27,054 bases of DNA from assembly GCA_964418085.1 (NCBI GenBank), contig CAYQKB010000010.1, positions 1 through 27,054 of the forward strand. Reading direction: 5' to 3'. Source of the stretch: JBBTYG01 sp964418085 (GTDB lineage Bacteria > Patescibacteriota > Minisyncoccia > UBA6257 > 2-01-FULL-56-20). Below, one piece after another: positions 1 to 8,317 of this stretch (positions are counted from its first letter, which is position 1; each line of letters begins with the position of its first letter). The notes beneath the pieces were generated by a model that saw nothing but the letters and a program-made list of their open reading frames with translations, ran no database searches and was not told the origin of the DNA. Both the position numbers and the translations under genes were made by a program.

Positions 1-375
1 GCCGATACTGCGCACCTTGCAACTCTGCGCGCAGAGAATCAAACACTCGAGGTAACAGCGCAGATTGCAACAGTCTCAAATGATATGACATCGCTCAAAC
101 AGCAGCTCGCAAATGAGAACTCATCGTATACGGTGCGACTCAATAATGCCGACCAGAACATCAAGTATGCACAGGATTGGCAGAAGGCAGTGCAGACACA
201 GGATCAGACGCTGCTCGATAATGTCGCGACGGTGACGGGCACGGTCTCCATACAATGGATCAGCATCTGGGACAGTCTCTTGCTCTACCTGCCAGGCTAT
301 TCCATCCCCGGTATCTTCGCGGCACTCGCACTTCTCTCGTTCTTAAACGATCGCCGGCGCTTTGGAACGGTATAA
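1..375 (+). CDS. C-terminal part of a coiled-coil membrane protein (partial, 5' end outside window)
   Basis: The frame is open from the first base, so this is the 3' end of a longer gene that starts upstream of the window. The visible 124 residues begin with a polar, Ala/Gln/Asn/Leu-rich stretch (about residues 1-80) with heptad-like leucine spacing, consistent with a coiled coil. A hydrophobic segment follows (about residues 88-113, WDSLLLYLPGYSIPGIFAAL...) and then a short basic tail, RRRFGTV. This suggests a protein anchored in the membrane by its C-terminus with a helical extracytoplasmic domain. I do not recognise a family. The last 79 bases overlap the 3' end of the gene on the opposite strand, in convergent orientation. 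Confidence 0.75.
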   Translation, partial: ADTAHLATLRAENQTLEVTAQIATVSNDMTSLKQQLANENSSYTVRLNNADQNIKYAQDWQKAVQTQDQTLLDNVATVTGTVSIQWISIWDSLLLYLPGYSIPGIFAALALLSFLNDRRRFGTV

Positions 376-1004
376 GTTTTCTGATGACTATCCCGATTTT
401 TTCTTTTTACATACACAAAAAATATCGAGCTGATAATCGCGGCAAAGAAGCACCAGACGGAGGTAAACGTAAGCGTAAAGAAAAGCCATGAGACAATCGC
501 GAAAATGCCGACCAGAATCCCGACCTGTCTTAGAATATCGAGATTTGAAATAAATAATGGTACTAGAACCACGAGCAGGTATGCGACGGTCATACTATTT
601 CCCAGCGGAGAATGGAAAGAATAGCTGACACAAGCATTAAGTTTTTGTATGGCGATATGTTGTGTAAGGAGTAGCCAGAAAAAATACAGCGCAACGGCAA
701 TTCCCAGACATATAAACCATTTCAAAGATTTCCTTTCTTTTTTATCTAAAACAAAAACAGTTGTCGAAACATATATCGGCCAGACGATAAACGCGAAAAA
801 TAAAAATCCGTAGCCCGCAATAAATGACGCGGAGCCGGCATTGAGATAGAGCCACTCGACTCCTTCGATAACCTGCTGAATGCCGAATAGAAGCGGGACG
901 GCGGCGAGAATTTTATCCTCTTTTTTGGCAACTGCGAAGGACGCTCCGCCAAGTGCGATGAGTCCCCCGCCTGCGGTAAAACTTGCCGATGCAGAAAAGC
1001 ACAT
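297..1004 (-). CDS. DUF6629-like polytopic membrane protein
   Basis: The 235-residue product starts MCFSASASF, a beginning I associate with the DUF6629 membrane family; function is unknown. About seven hydrophobic segments are visible (roughly residues 8-26, 33-50, 60-85, 94-113, 137-157, 160-180 and 182-203), with short loops such as EGVEWLY between the second and third. The C-terminal 25 residues are basic and polar and are encoded in the stretch that overlaps the convergent gene 1-375, so the tail may be a recent extension by loss of an earlier stop. The ATG at 1004 lies 25 nt after the stop of the upstream gene on the same strand, suggesting co-transcription. No Shine-Dalgarno sequence is seen in front of it. 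Confidence 0.75.
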   Translation of the reverse strand: MCFSASASFTAGGGLIALGGASFAVAKKEDKILAAVPLLFGIQQVIEGVEWLYLNAGSASFIAGYGFLFFAFIVWPIYVSTTVFVLDKKERKSLKWFICLGIAVALYFFWLLLTQHIAIQKLNACVSYSFHSPLGNSMTVAYLLVVLVPLFISNLDILRQVGILVGIFAIVSWLFFTLTFTSVWCFFAAIISSIFFVYVKRKNRDSHQKTYTVPKRRRSFKNERSASAAKIPGME

Positions 1005-1029
1005 TGAAGTATATAGTAGTTACTAATCC

Positions 1030-1998
1030 TTACAATTTTATGAATCTGAAATTCTCGAAAACCACATCCATGAAGTCCGTGCGGATGCCGCCGTATCCCG
1101 GCCGGGTAAACGCCGGCCCACCAATTCCATTATCAACTGCTTCGGCAACCAGCATCCACTCGCCCGTCCATCCCTTATCAACATAGAGCTTGATGCTTAC
1201 CGAGCTGCTGCCCCGATTGACGACCTCACACCGTAATCCGATCCAGCGATTACTTGGAAGGAGATTTGGATTTGTATTGTGATCGTAGAGACCGGGATAT
1301 ATTCCCGGCATGTACGCGAGCGTATAATAGGTACCGCCTATTTTCTTTTTGATCACCGCCGCTCCGTCAACGCGCACTCCGGCGTAGTAGAGATTGAAAT
1401 TATCCTGCAGACGATTGAAGAGCAAGAGGCCGTTGGATTCGTTCCGATTCGGGCTCGCGCTCAGATTATTTTTCAGCACTATGAAATACAAAATCTGCCT
1501 GGCGTTAAGCCACACGCTTCGCGTCGGCATACGAAAAATATTTTGTGGGTGGTAGCCGTTGTCCGTATCCTGCGGATTTTCCTCTGAATACAGGAGGCGC
1601 CAGGGATCGGCGGCAGAAAGCTCCCCCGTCGAGGTATGCCCTTTGCCCTCTGACATCGACATGTATGCGCCGGAATTTACCCACCACTCTCGGCTTGCGC
1701 TCATGCTTGAGGGGTATGACTCTTCAATTGTTTCGTCTGCATTGAAGTCGAAAAGATACGGCGATGCGGGCTGAGGCGGGGTGACGTCTCCGCCGTGAGC
1801 CGACGGTTTATTTTTTGTTGGCCTATTGGTAGGCGAAGGAAAATCAATTTCTTTATCCTTTGACGTCACTGTGGAGATATCCGCTTTGGGATTTTTTGCC
1901 GGGCGAAAGCATACGCTTTGAACAATTATTAACACGCTTATGGCAATCAGTAGTATTATAAAACCCACTCTATAGGAATATTGATTTTGAAAATTCAT
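1030..1998 (-). CDS. Membrane-anchored surface protein with a concanavalin/LamG-like domain
   Basis: A 322-residue protein with an N-terminal membrane anchor (residues 12-31), a polar Pro/Lys/Thr-rich linker (about 35-80) and one globular domain (about 82-322). The globular domain is clearly paralogous to the N-terminal domain of the large surface protein at 11641-13425. Shared landmarks are DNG-HPQN-F-M, R-DG-AVIKK, a TLA-x3-G-Y segment, WIGL, a D-G-TG-W segment and a final DF-D--F--F. The pattern resembles jelly-roll lectin/glucanase modules (LamG or DUF1080 type), so carbohydrate binding on the outside of the cell is the likely role; this is inferred. The ATG at 1998 is preceded by AAGGA 8 nt upstream. 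It sits at one edge of the polysaccharide gene cluster and has its relative at the other edge. Confidence 0.75.
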   Translation of the reverse strand: MNFQNQYSYRVGFIILLIAISVLIIVQSVCFRPAKNPKADISTVTSKDKEIDFPSPTNRPTKNKPSAHGGDVTPPQPASPYLFDFNADETIEESYPSSMSASREWWVNSGAYMSMSEGKGHTSTGELSAADPWRLLYSEENPQDTDNGYHPQNIFRMPTRSVWLNARQILYFIVLKNNLSASPNRNESNGLLLFNRLQDNFNLYYAGVRVDGAAVIKKKIGGTYYTLAYMPGIYPGLYDHNTNPNLLPSNRWIGLRCEVVNRGSSSVSIKLYVDKGWTGEWMLVAEAVDNGIGGPAFTRPGYGGIRTDFMDVVFENFRFIKL

Positions 1999-2091
1999 AC
2001 TCGTATTCCTTCTTTCGATATTTTTTAAAAAATTACCGCACCGACACTATTAATTTTCGAGGGCATAATAAATAAATTTAATTGTAATAGG

Positions 2092-2131
2092 TCGGAAGAC
2101 TTGCACTCTGTAGCAAGAACAAGTCTTCCGA
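2092..2131 (-). terminator. Strong hairpin after the glycosyltransferase gene, probable terminator
   Basis: A perfect 12-bp stem (TCGGAAGACTTG at 2092-2103 pairing with 2120-2131) closes a 16-nt loop, 15 nt past the stop of the 2146-2970 gene. The loop can also form a smaller TTGC/GCAA hairpin. The clearest T-tract (TTTTT) is on the + strand side at 2132, while on the - strand the stem is followed by an A/T-rich but not T-only stretch. It may therefore work in both directions or act mainly as an mRNA 3' stabiliser. Confidence 0.55.
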
Positions 2132-2145
2132 TTTTTGGCCGCATG

Positions 2146-2970
2146 TTAGCGGAACTGCTGGGCGAGGCGCCCATTTGAACGCCTTTCAAAGATTTCGGCG
2201 TTCACCGCATGCACGCTTACGTGCCGCTTCACATCTTCGAGTGCTTCCACAACATGGTTCGCATGCGTTCCGAAGCGATCGATGCGCTTTTCCCGCTCAT
2301 TCGGAGAGTACGTGCGGGTAAGCAACTTGTGAGCTTCGTCGTCGCCGTAAATCGCCGGATGAGGAATCTCGAGGATTTCTGGCCGCGGGTCGCAGAGATA
2401 CCAAAACTTGACCAAGTTCTCCAGGTGAATTCCATACCGATCCTGTCGCGCGTGTTCCAGGGTAAATTGGAAACAGCGCTGGGACATGCCCCAAAATCCA
2501 GAGAGAGGGTCGGACAGTTCCCACCCTGTAACCACCCGGATTTGTGCCGCCATGGCGATGTTCAGAAGGTCCCGATCAATCGGGACGTTTATCCGCTCTG
2601 AATGTTCGTGGTATCGCGACGCGATGACGATTTCCGATTTTCCTTCCATGAGTGGCTCGAGAACCGTCGGGATATAATTCTCATCGTGTTGACCGTCGGC
2701 GTCGAGCGATATCAGGAAGTCGAACCCGCGGTTAATCGCGATTTTGTACCCGATCCGGAGACTGTGGCCTATTCCTTTGTTCTGGCCGTTCTGGGATACG
2801 CAGAATCCATTCTCCCGAACGGCAGCGACCGTATCGTCCGTCGAGCCGTCGTCAACAACAACGACATCGGTGACTATGGGCAGGTCGTCCACAACTTTCC
2901 TGAGGCGCGGTAAGAAGGCCCGAAGCGATCGCGCTTCATTGCAAGCAGGGATAATTACAAGTAGTTTCAT
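2146..2970 (-). CDS. Family 2 glycosyltransferase, DPM1/polyprenyl-phosphate type
   Basis: Transfers a sugar from a nucleotide donor, in this subfamily usually to a polyprenyl phosphate, on the inner face of the membrane. The 274-residue form starts KLLVIIPACNEA and carries VVDDGSTDD (residues 38-46), the nucleotide-binding part of GT2 enzymes, and DADGQHD (90-96) with the metal-binding DxD. SDPLSGFWG (153-161) matches the acceptor-side region of DPM1-like enzymes. No membrane helix is present, so it is a soluble or peripheral enzyme. A TTG start at 2988 is also open, but GGAGGA lies inside that extension, 10 nt before the ATG at 2970, so 2970 is preferred. Its neighbour upstream is the nucleotidyltransferase-Nudix gene, 45 nt away, so the two are probably co-transcribed. 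The actual sugar and acceptor cannot be read from the sequence. Confidence 0.85.
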   Translation of the reverse strand: MKLLVIIPACNEARSLRAFLPRLRKVVDDLPIVTDVVVVDDGSTDDTVAAVRENGFCVSQNGQNKGIGHSLRIGYKIAINRGFDFLISLDADGQHDENYIPTVLEPLMEGKSEIVIASRYHEHSERINVPIDRDLLNIAMAAQIRVVTGWELSDPLSGFWGMSQRCFQFTLEHARQDRYGIHLENLVKFWYLCDPRPEILEIPHPAIYGDDEAHKLLTRTYSPNEREKRIDRFGTHANHVVEALEDVKRHVSVHAVNAEIFERRSNGRLAQQFR

Positions 2971-3015
2971 ATCTATCTTTTCCTCCAATATTTGGTTGTT
3001 AATGTTCGTTCGTTT

Positions 3016-4254
3016 TTATCCGGTGGCAAAATGATGTTCTGCCATCCGCAAAATATTACTCTCTTTCTCATAGAGAGATTTTTCGAGCCGAGAAAGTGCC
3101 ATTTCAAATTGAACGAATGAAATTATATCGTGCTCGCTGTCGTGTTGTCCTAAATTTCCGAGAGGGTTCGCAAGAAAATAATGAGTTTCTTTGTTTACCA
3201 ACATTCCATTTCTCAAAAAAATTGAATGCAGCTTTCCGACATACCCTCTCAACTGCACACTGAAACCAGTCTCCTCCTCGATCTCCCGAAGAGCGGTTTC
3301 TTCGATTGTTTCGCCGGGATTCTGAGTTCCTTTCGGCAGATGCCAACTGTTCTCTTTTTTTCTATACATTAAAAGAATTTTCACGATGCCCTTTTCAACC
3401 CTATACACGATCGCTCCGCTTGAAACGTGAGGGATCATCGGCTTCACAACATTATTTTCCTGTTTATTTGTATAAAAAGGATGTGAACTAAACAGCTTCC
3501 TCACCAACTCAAGATGCTCCGGAGTGTTTACTCCGAGAGTTTCGATCGGATTTACATCAACGGTGCTCACGCGCTTTCCCTCCCGAATGGCGATGCGCAC
3601 GAGATCCGTAAGATAATATTCTTTTTGGGTATTCTGATTGTCTATTTTTTTCAGATTGTCCCACATCCACTCTGCCTTGAAGCAGAAAAATGCCGGGTTC
3701 AACTCGCGAATGGCGAGCTGACTTTTTGACGCATCCTTCATTTCCACAATTTCCTCGATACCACCTTTCGCGTTGCGGACAATCCTTCCGAAATCAAACA
3801 ATGGCTTTCTCCATCCTTCGAAATCCTTGACCGTTGTCGTGGCCATGACAATTTCCGAATGTTCTTTCTCATAGACATCGAGCATCTTTTGTATCGTCTG
3901 CGGTCTCACGCAGGGGTGGTCACCATATAAAACGAAAATCATATCCGCATTCCCTCGGAGCATTTTTTCCGCGCACAGCGTCGCGTGGCCGGTGCCAAGC
4001 TGCTTATCCTGAAAAACATAGTCATAGTTTTCCCTGCCAAGCGCATCCCTAACATTTTTTGTGGCATTGCTTATCACAATCACGGGGCGCGAATCTATCC
4101 CCGTTTTTTGAACCGCCTCTGCCAAATGCATAATCATTGGCTTATCGGCTATGGGCAACAAAACTTTTGGCCTATCAGAGGCCATCCGCGTTCCCCTTCC
4201 CGCCCCTAAAATGAGGGTCTTTATTTTAGGCATTTTTGCAGTGCTATTCGCCAT
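3016..4254 (-). CDS. GlmU-type sugar nucleotidyltransferase fused to a C-terminal Nudix hydrolase
   Basis: A 412-residue two-domain protein. Residues 9-255 are a nucleotidyltransferase closest in look to the N-terminal half of GlmU: LGAGRGTRM (16-24), KP-VLLPI, QLGTGHA (85-91), LYGDHP (109-114), EYYLTD (212-217) and GVNTPEHL (241-248). The left-handed beta-helix acetyltransferase half of GlmU is absent. Residues 275-412 are a Nudix domain with an exact Nudix box, G309 to F331 (G-x5-E-x7-REUxEExGU). The first domain should make a UDP-sugar such as UDP-GlcNAc from the sugar 1-phosphate and UTP. The Nudix part may hydrolyse a nucleotide-sugar, a nucleotide or pyrophosphate product. The domain fusion is read directly; specificity is inferred. 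No Shine-Dalgarno sequence is seen at the ATG at 4254 or at the alternative Met8. The gene lies within the polysaccharide cluster. Confidence 0.85.
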   Translation of the reverse strand: MANSTAKMPKIKTLILGAGRGTRMASDRPKVLLPIADKPMIMHLAEAVQKTGIDSRPVIVISNATKNVRDALGRENYDYVFQDKQLGTGHATLCAEKMLRGNADMIFVLYGDHPCVRPQTIQKMLDVYEKEHSEIVMATTTVKDFEGWRKPLFDFGRIVRNAKGGIEEIVEMKDASKSQLAIRELNPAFFCFKAEWMWDNLKKIDNQNTQKEYYLTDLVRIAIREGKRVSTVDVNPIETLGVNTPEHLELVRKLFSSHPFYTNKQENNVVKPMIPHVSSGAIVYRVEKGIVKILLMYRKKENSWHLPKGTQNPGETIEETALREIEEETGFSVQLRGYVGKLHSIFLRNGMLVNKETHYFLANPLGNLGQHDSEHDIISFVQFEMALSRLEKSLYEKESNILRMAEHHFATG

Positions 4255-4330
4255 ATAGAATATGAATTACGATTTTCCAGAATTTCATATCTTTGAGTCC
4301 ATCTCCCAGCGTTACCACTTTTACAACACT

Positions 4331-4336
4331 ATTATA
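4331..4336 (-). promoter_or_regulatory. Possible -10 element upstream of the nucleotidyltransferase-Nudix gene
   Basis: On the - strand the gap between the deacetylase stop (4377) and the ATG at 4254 contains TATAAT, with an A/T-rich run before it but no convincing -35 hexamer. If used, it gives a leader of about 70 nt and would split the cluster into two transcripts. The gap of 122 nt is the longest within 2146-7311, which fits a promoter here. Confidence 0.3.
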
Positions 4337-4376
4337 AAAAATTTAAGATGAGGCATTTATGAAGCCGGAAGATGTG

Positions 4377-5981
4377 TTACTGCGACTTTTGAACCGACAC
4401 GTGACTCACTAGCATTTCTGCATTTCCCGGAGTCGCGTCCCATGTCTTGAAACCAACGCCACCGTAATTTAATGCAGGATCCAAAAAATCCGTTTGCGCA
4501 AAAACTTCGCCATTAAGGAGACACGCTACGTGCCGTCCGACAACGCGCATACCGACACTAAATCCGGCTTCGGGAAATATATTATTGTGCTCTACTCCAT
4601 TTATAACTTCTGTCTTTGAGTTTATTGTTTGTTCAACGTGAACCAAATTTTTACCGAAGTTACACGCGGTATAATTATTGGTATCTTTCACACGGCTCCA
4701 TATATATATATTACTGCCCATAGGCCACTTAACAAAGCTTTGCAATTCATAATCTTTCCACGCTCGGGATCCATCGAGCACCACGGCGCTCCCGGTTCCA
4801 TCTTTAATTGCCTTAAGCGTCATACCCTGTCCGGGCACGATGTCTACTGTCCCCCACCGCGTACTTACCCAACCCATATCACTAGAAAATTCATCAACAA
4901 AGGGCACCGCTTTTGCGTCACCTTTTTGAAAGGCGTTGAGTAAAACCTGTGGAGTCCAATCCGCATGGACCTCGATCCGTTTAATCAGAAAACCATTCGA
5001 ATCCGCAAACTGTCCTTCGTAATTCTGTGAAAATATTTTTGCCGTTGAATACTGGAAAAATGCCAAAGAATAAACGGATCGAGTCGCTTCTACCACAATC
5101 GAAGCCGCTTCGGAAAAATTGCTGTCATCTTCGCCGAAGTTATTAAACGGAAAGGCAAAGCTCGTGACCGATGTGCCAAGTAATGATTCCAATCCACCTC
5201 GAGCGGTTCGGAGTTCATTCGTGACGCGCGCTGTAAATTCATCCGGAGTCTCGAAACGGCCTTCAGTGGGGAGCCAGAGGCGATTGCTAAAAAAAGGACC
5301 GAGAGTGCCTCTATTATCCACAACAAACGTATTGCTGTGGCTTTGTGCCGCATGTGCTTCTATACTCCATCGCCCGCTCGCGACCATTTCCTGCAACTCG
5401 TTTTTTGCAAGATAGTAATTGTTTTTATCCAGAATGGAGAATTTTTCGATTGCAAAGAGCACGGCTTTGTAATCCAAGCCGCGCAAAATCGGATCCACGG
5501 GATAATAGCTGTCCTTTCTGCCGTCATCGAATGTCAAAAGAAACGACTTGGCCGGCACTGTTTTTTCTCCTCGTATAAAGCTGTAAAAATCGTCCAAGCC
5601 AATCGCGTTCCATCCAGCCTTCTTAAGCGCAAACATCTGATCCCTGAAATCAGACAAGAGAACATTCACGCCGTCCGGCTTGTCTACAATCCCGTGGTAC
5701 AGAAGCACTGGGATCGAATTCGCCGAAATATTTGGCGATTCATTGCCAGACGCTTTTATGAGTCCGACCGAAGCGAGCAATGCTTGGCCGGCGCGCGACA
5801 CATCCTCATCAAGCAGGATATAGCGATAGAGCGGAATATAAATTTCTTCGACGTACGCGATTTTTATATTTGAAATCCAGGGCCAGCTTGCTTCGAAAAC
5901 ATACACAAAAATTCCCATTGCCAAAAAAAGACCGGTAAGCAGGAAGAAACTTTTTGATTTGATTCTTAATCGCAATTTCAT
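4377..5981 (-). CDS. Membrane-anchored PgaB/IcaB-like polysaccharide N-deacetylase with C-terminal sandwich domain
   Basis: A 534-residue carbohydrate esterase family 4 protein that should remove N-acetyl groups from an amino-sugar polymer outside the membrane. An N-terminal anchor spans residues 11-29. The NodB-type domain runs from about 88 to 350: IPVLLYHGIV (90-99), LLTFDDG (148-154, metal-binding Asp), EAHAAQSH with His210 and His215, and FAFPFN (275-280). The two histidines are five residues apart, as in E. coli PgaB, rather than four as in most NodB enzymes. This supports a poly-N-acetylglucosamine-type substrate. From about 375 to 534 there is a beta-rich module ending in a G-VGFKTW segment, like DUF1080/LamG folds, which may bind the product. 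It lies 28 nt after the synthase gene at 6010-7311 on the same strand, the pairing seen for PgaB and PgaC. No Shine-Dalgarno sequence. Confidence 0.85.
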   Translation of the reverse strand: MKLRLRIKSKSFFLLTGLFLAMGIFVYVFEASWPWISNIKIAYVEEIYIPLYRYILLDEDVSRAGQALLASVGLIKASGNESPNISANSIPVLLYHGIVDKPDGVNVLLSDFRDQMFALKKAGWNAIGLDDFYSFIRGEKTVPAKSFLLTFDDGRKDSYYPVDPILRGLDYKAVLFAIEKFSILDKNNYYLAKNELQEMVASGRWSIEAHAAQSHSNTFVVDNRGTLGPFFSNRLWLPTEGRFETPDEFTARVTNELRTARGGLESLLGTSVTSFAFPFNNFGEDDSNFSEAASIVVEATRSVYSLAFFQYSTAKIFSQNYEGQFADSNGFLIKRIEVHADWTPQVLLNAFQKGDAKAVPFVDEFSSDMGWVSTRWGTVDIVPGQGMTLKAIKDGTGSAVVLDGSRAWKDYELQSFVKWPMGSNIYIWSRVKDTNNYTACNFGKNLVHVEQTINSKTEVINGVEHNNIFPEAGFSVGMRVVGRHVACLLNGEVFAQTDFLDPALNYGGVGFKTWDATPGNAEMLVSHVSVQKSQ

Positions 5982-6009
5982 GGATGTAATATGTGCCTCA
6001 CTTAACTAT

Positions 6010-7311
6010 TCAGCGAGTTCCCCATCGCGTATCTCGCAAACTAAGAAAAGCCCATGGTAATTGCCAGATAAGCATGAGCGTATAAATAACTACAAAAAAC
6101 ACACCGTACGCCCATCGCCGATCCTGCGTGTAAATGTAATAATAGAATCCATAGCAGAGTGCCATAAGAACTAACCCGATAAGATAAAACCAAGGTATTT
6201 TTCCGGTTGCATACGGATACCAGATAAACGCGCGTATAGCCACAATGGGTGAGACAAGCGGCAGAATGATGCCGACATAAAACGAAATACTCATAAGAGG
6301 ATTCCGCCTCCATATGAAACTACTCGCTTTGATACTTTCTTTTGTCCATGATTTTTTCCACCGCAGCTGCTGACGCATAAATTTTTTGAACGTATCGGGC
6401 ACGACAGTATATGCACGGGCAGTCGGCGCATAGAGCGTCATATATCCTTTCTCGAGAAGAAAATTGGTTAGGCTTCGGTCATCGCCATACGTGCAGGTAA
6501 CACCCAAAAATTCTTGGTTCATCCATGAATGGATTACGGTTAAGACATATTCGCGCCGATACGCAGAACAACATCCCGAGCAGCACGTTACAGTACCAAA
6601 GAGAGACTCGGCCGCCTTATATGCCTTGAAGGCGACATAATATCTTACGGCCTGCATTTTGGTGAGCGTATTCGTATCCGGATTCGCCACAAAACCATGA
6701 CCAGCAACAGCCGCTACTTTTTTATCCGCGAAATATTTTATCAACTCCCGAAGGGTGTTGGGCTCGATAAAACTGTCCGAATCTATAAACACAACAATCT
6801 CATTTCGAGATCGAAGTACGCCTTCGGCCATTCCCGCCCGCTTTCCCCGATTCACCTTCCAGTCAACGACCTCCATATGCACCCCCATTTCAAGAACCTC
6901 CTTCTGTGCGGCACGCATTTCGGAAAGCGTGCCATCCGTCGAGCCGTCGTTTACCGCGATTATATTAAATTTATTTTTCGGGTAATCACTTGCCGCAAGC
7001 CGTACAATAGTTTCTCGAATATTTTCTTCTTCATTTTTTGCCGGCACGCTAAAAGAAACAGTCGGCTCATACGACGCATCAAAAACGGGCGGTGTCGGAT
7101 TGTACAAATAGCCCAGGGCAAATCGGCTCAAAACATAGAACGAAACCGCAATACTGTATATGCCAAATAGCAGGTTGTTATCGAGATTTTTCCATGTGAG
7201 AAATTTTACAACTATTATAACGTAAACGATTACATAAAAAATAATCCATAGCGTAACTCTGCGTTTTTTAACGCCTTCGGAGACAGATTTTTTTCTTGAA
7301 AAAATATTCAT
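6010..7311 (-). CDS. Processive family 2 glycosyltransferase, NodC/hyaluronan synthase/PgaC type
   Basis: A 433-residue integral membrane synthase that should polymerise UDP-sugars and export the chain. Two helices come first (about 21-37 and 48-68), then the GT2 domain: SVPAKNEEENI (88-98), AVNDGSTDGT (119-128), FIDSDS (175-180, DxD), TYGDDRSLTN (274-283) and RQQLRWKKSW (313-322, the QxxRW product-binding motif). The stretch from GDDR through TVVPDTFKKF to QQLRW reads like NodC and hyaluronan synthases. Four or five helices follow (about 341-362, 373-393, 402-422). The predicted polymer is a beta-linked amino-sugar chain, or a GlcNAc/GlcA copolymer if the neighbouring dehydrogenase supplies UDP-uronate; which one is not decidable here. 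Neighbours: deacetylase 28 nt downstream, dehydrogenase 23 nt upstream. No Shine-Dalgarno sequence. Confidence 0.88.
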   Translation of the reverse strand: MNIFSRKKSVSEGVKKRRVTLWIIFYVIVYVIIVVKFLTWKNLDNNLLFGIYSIAVSFYVLSRFALGYLYNPTPPVFDASYEPTVSFSVPAKNEEENIRETIVRLAASDYPKNKFNIIAVNDGSTDGTLSEMRAAQKEVLEMGVHMEVVDWKVNRGKRAGMAEGVLRSRNEIVVFIDSDSFIEPNTLRELIKYFADKKVAAVAGHGFVANPDTNTLTKMQAVRYYVAFKAYKAAESLFGTVTCCSGCCSAYRREYVLTVIHSWMNQEFLGVTCTYGDDRSLTNFLLEKGYMTLYAPTARAYTVVPDTFKKFMRQQLRWKKSWTKESIKASSFIWRRNPLMSISFYVGIILPLVSPIVAIRAFIWYPYATGKIPWFYLIGLVLMALCYGFYYYIYTQDRRWAYGVFFVVIYTLMLIWQLPWAFLSLRDTRWGTR

Positions 7312-7334
7312 TATTGCGCATTGCTCGAAAATAT

Positions 7335-8186
7335 TTAGGCTTGGCGTGGAACCGCCTCAATTTTATTTTTATCGGTGTATCCGCGGGTCGCCACAACTAC
7401 CTCCGGGAACGAAGATTGCTTCAGCTCGGTGGATCTCAAAGATTCATTTACTTCAATAAGCGTTCTTAAAAGCGGAAGAGGCACGACCTTGCTTAGGGCA
7501 GACACATCTTTAGGAAGACACTTTCCTCCGAAACCGCGATACCCTTTATGCCAAACTATCGAGTGGCTATCCCCCACCCATGGATGTTTTACAATAATTT
7601 CGCGCACGACATCATAGTCCGCTCCAATCACTTTAGATGCATCATATATTTGATTAAAAAATATAACCTTCATCGCAAAGTAGCTGTTTATCGTATGTTT
7701 CAGAAGCTCGGCTTCGCGAGCACCGATTACTTTTTTCATCGGAGCATCGGGCAAAATTGAAAAAAGGGCAGGCACAAATTCCCGCGTTTGTTCTGTTATT
7801 CCCAATATTTGAAAGTTTGGATGCACAAAGTCCTCCCATGCCGTACTTTCGGTGAGAAATTCGGGATTATAGCAAAAAGCGAGATGCGGATGTTTCTCTA
7901 CAAAATACTCGGTGGTGCCGGGCGCGAATGTTGATTTTATGACAATGACTTTCCCGGCGGGCGTGGCGTCGAAATATTTGCTGAGCACTGCACGATTTTC
8001 ATAACTCAAGCAGTTGTCGGCAAAATTTACCGCGACAAAAATATAATCTTGCGCGAGCACGTCCTCCACGCTATCCCATGTTCCAGGGCGAATATCGTAC
8101 ACTTTTGCCTGTGGGTAAAACCGCTTAATAACTTCCCCGATAAAACCGCCGCCGATAATCCCAATAGATGTATTTTTTCGCTTCAT
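7335..8186 (-). CDS. UDP-glucose/GDP-mannose dehydrogenase-like protein lacking the C-terminal domain
   Basis: 283 residues from the ATG at 8186. GIIGGGFIGE (9-18) is the NAD-binding glycine loop, STFAPGTT (85-92) and NPEFLTESTAWEDF (107-120) are typical of the family, and GFGGKCLPKD (218-227) contains the catalytic Cys223. Family members usually run past 400 residues with a third, UDP-sugar-binding domain after the central helix; here the protein ends about 55 residues after the Cys loop, so that domain is missing. Catalysis would be expected to convert a UDP-hexose to UDP-uronate, but the loss of the domain makes substrate binding uncertain. A TTG start reaching 8321 would run through the terminator at 8272-8298, so 8186 is preferred. 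It is 23 nt before the synthase gene and is likely co-transcribed with it. Confidence 0.8.
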   Translation of the reverse strand: MKRKNTSIGIIGGGFIGEVIKRFYPQAKVYDIRPGTWDSVEDVLAQDYIFVAVNFADNCLSYENRAVLSKYFDATPAGKVIVIKSTFAPGTTEYFVEKHPHLAFCYNPEFLTESTAWEDFVHPNFQILGITEQTREFVPALFSILPDAPMKKVIGAREAELLKHTINSYFAMKVIFFNQIYDASKVIGADYDVVREIIVKHPWVGDSHSIVWHKGYRGFGGKCLPKDVSALSKVVPLPLLRTLIEVNESLRSTELKQSSFPEVVVATRGYTDKNKIEAVPRQA

Positions 8187-8271
8187 AAAAATGGAATGTA
8201 ATTGGTTTATATATATGTATGATATGAGAGGGACTATGAATCTTTTGTGAAGAAAATAAAAGAAAATAAAG

Positions 8272-8298
8272 AAGGGCTTGCATTTGTTGCAAGCCCTT
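8272..8298 (-). terminator. Rho-independent terminator of the secreted deacetylase gene
   Basis: A perfect 10-bp stem (AAGGGCTTGC at 8272-8281 pairing with 8289-8298) with a 7-nt loop lies 20 nt past the stop at 8318. On the - strand it is followed by CTTTATTTTCTTTTATTTT, a T-rich tract. It separates the 8318-10027 gene from the dehydrogenase and helps fix the dehydrogenase start. Confidence 0.75.
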
Positions 8299-8317
8299 TT
8301 GATCGCCGCGCGAAAAG

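Noticed and set aside
5337..5873. 178-codon open frame on the + strand inside the PgaB-like gene
   Set aside because: Antisense to a gene with a full CE4 motif set; no start signal.
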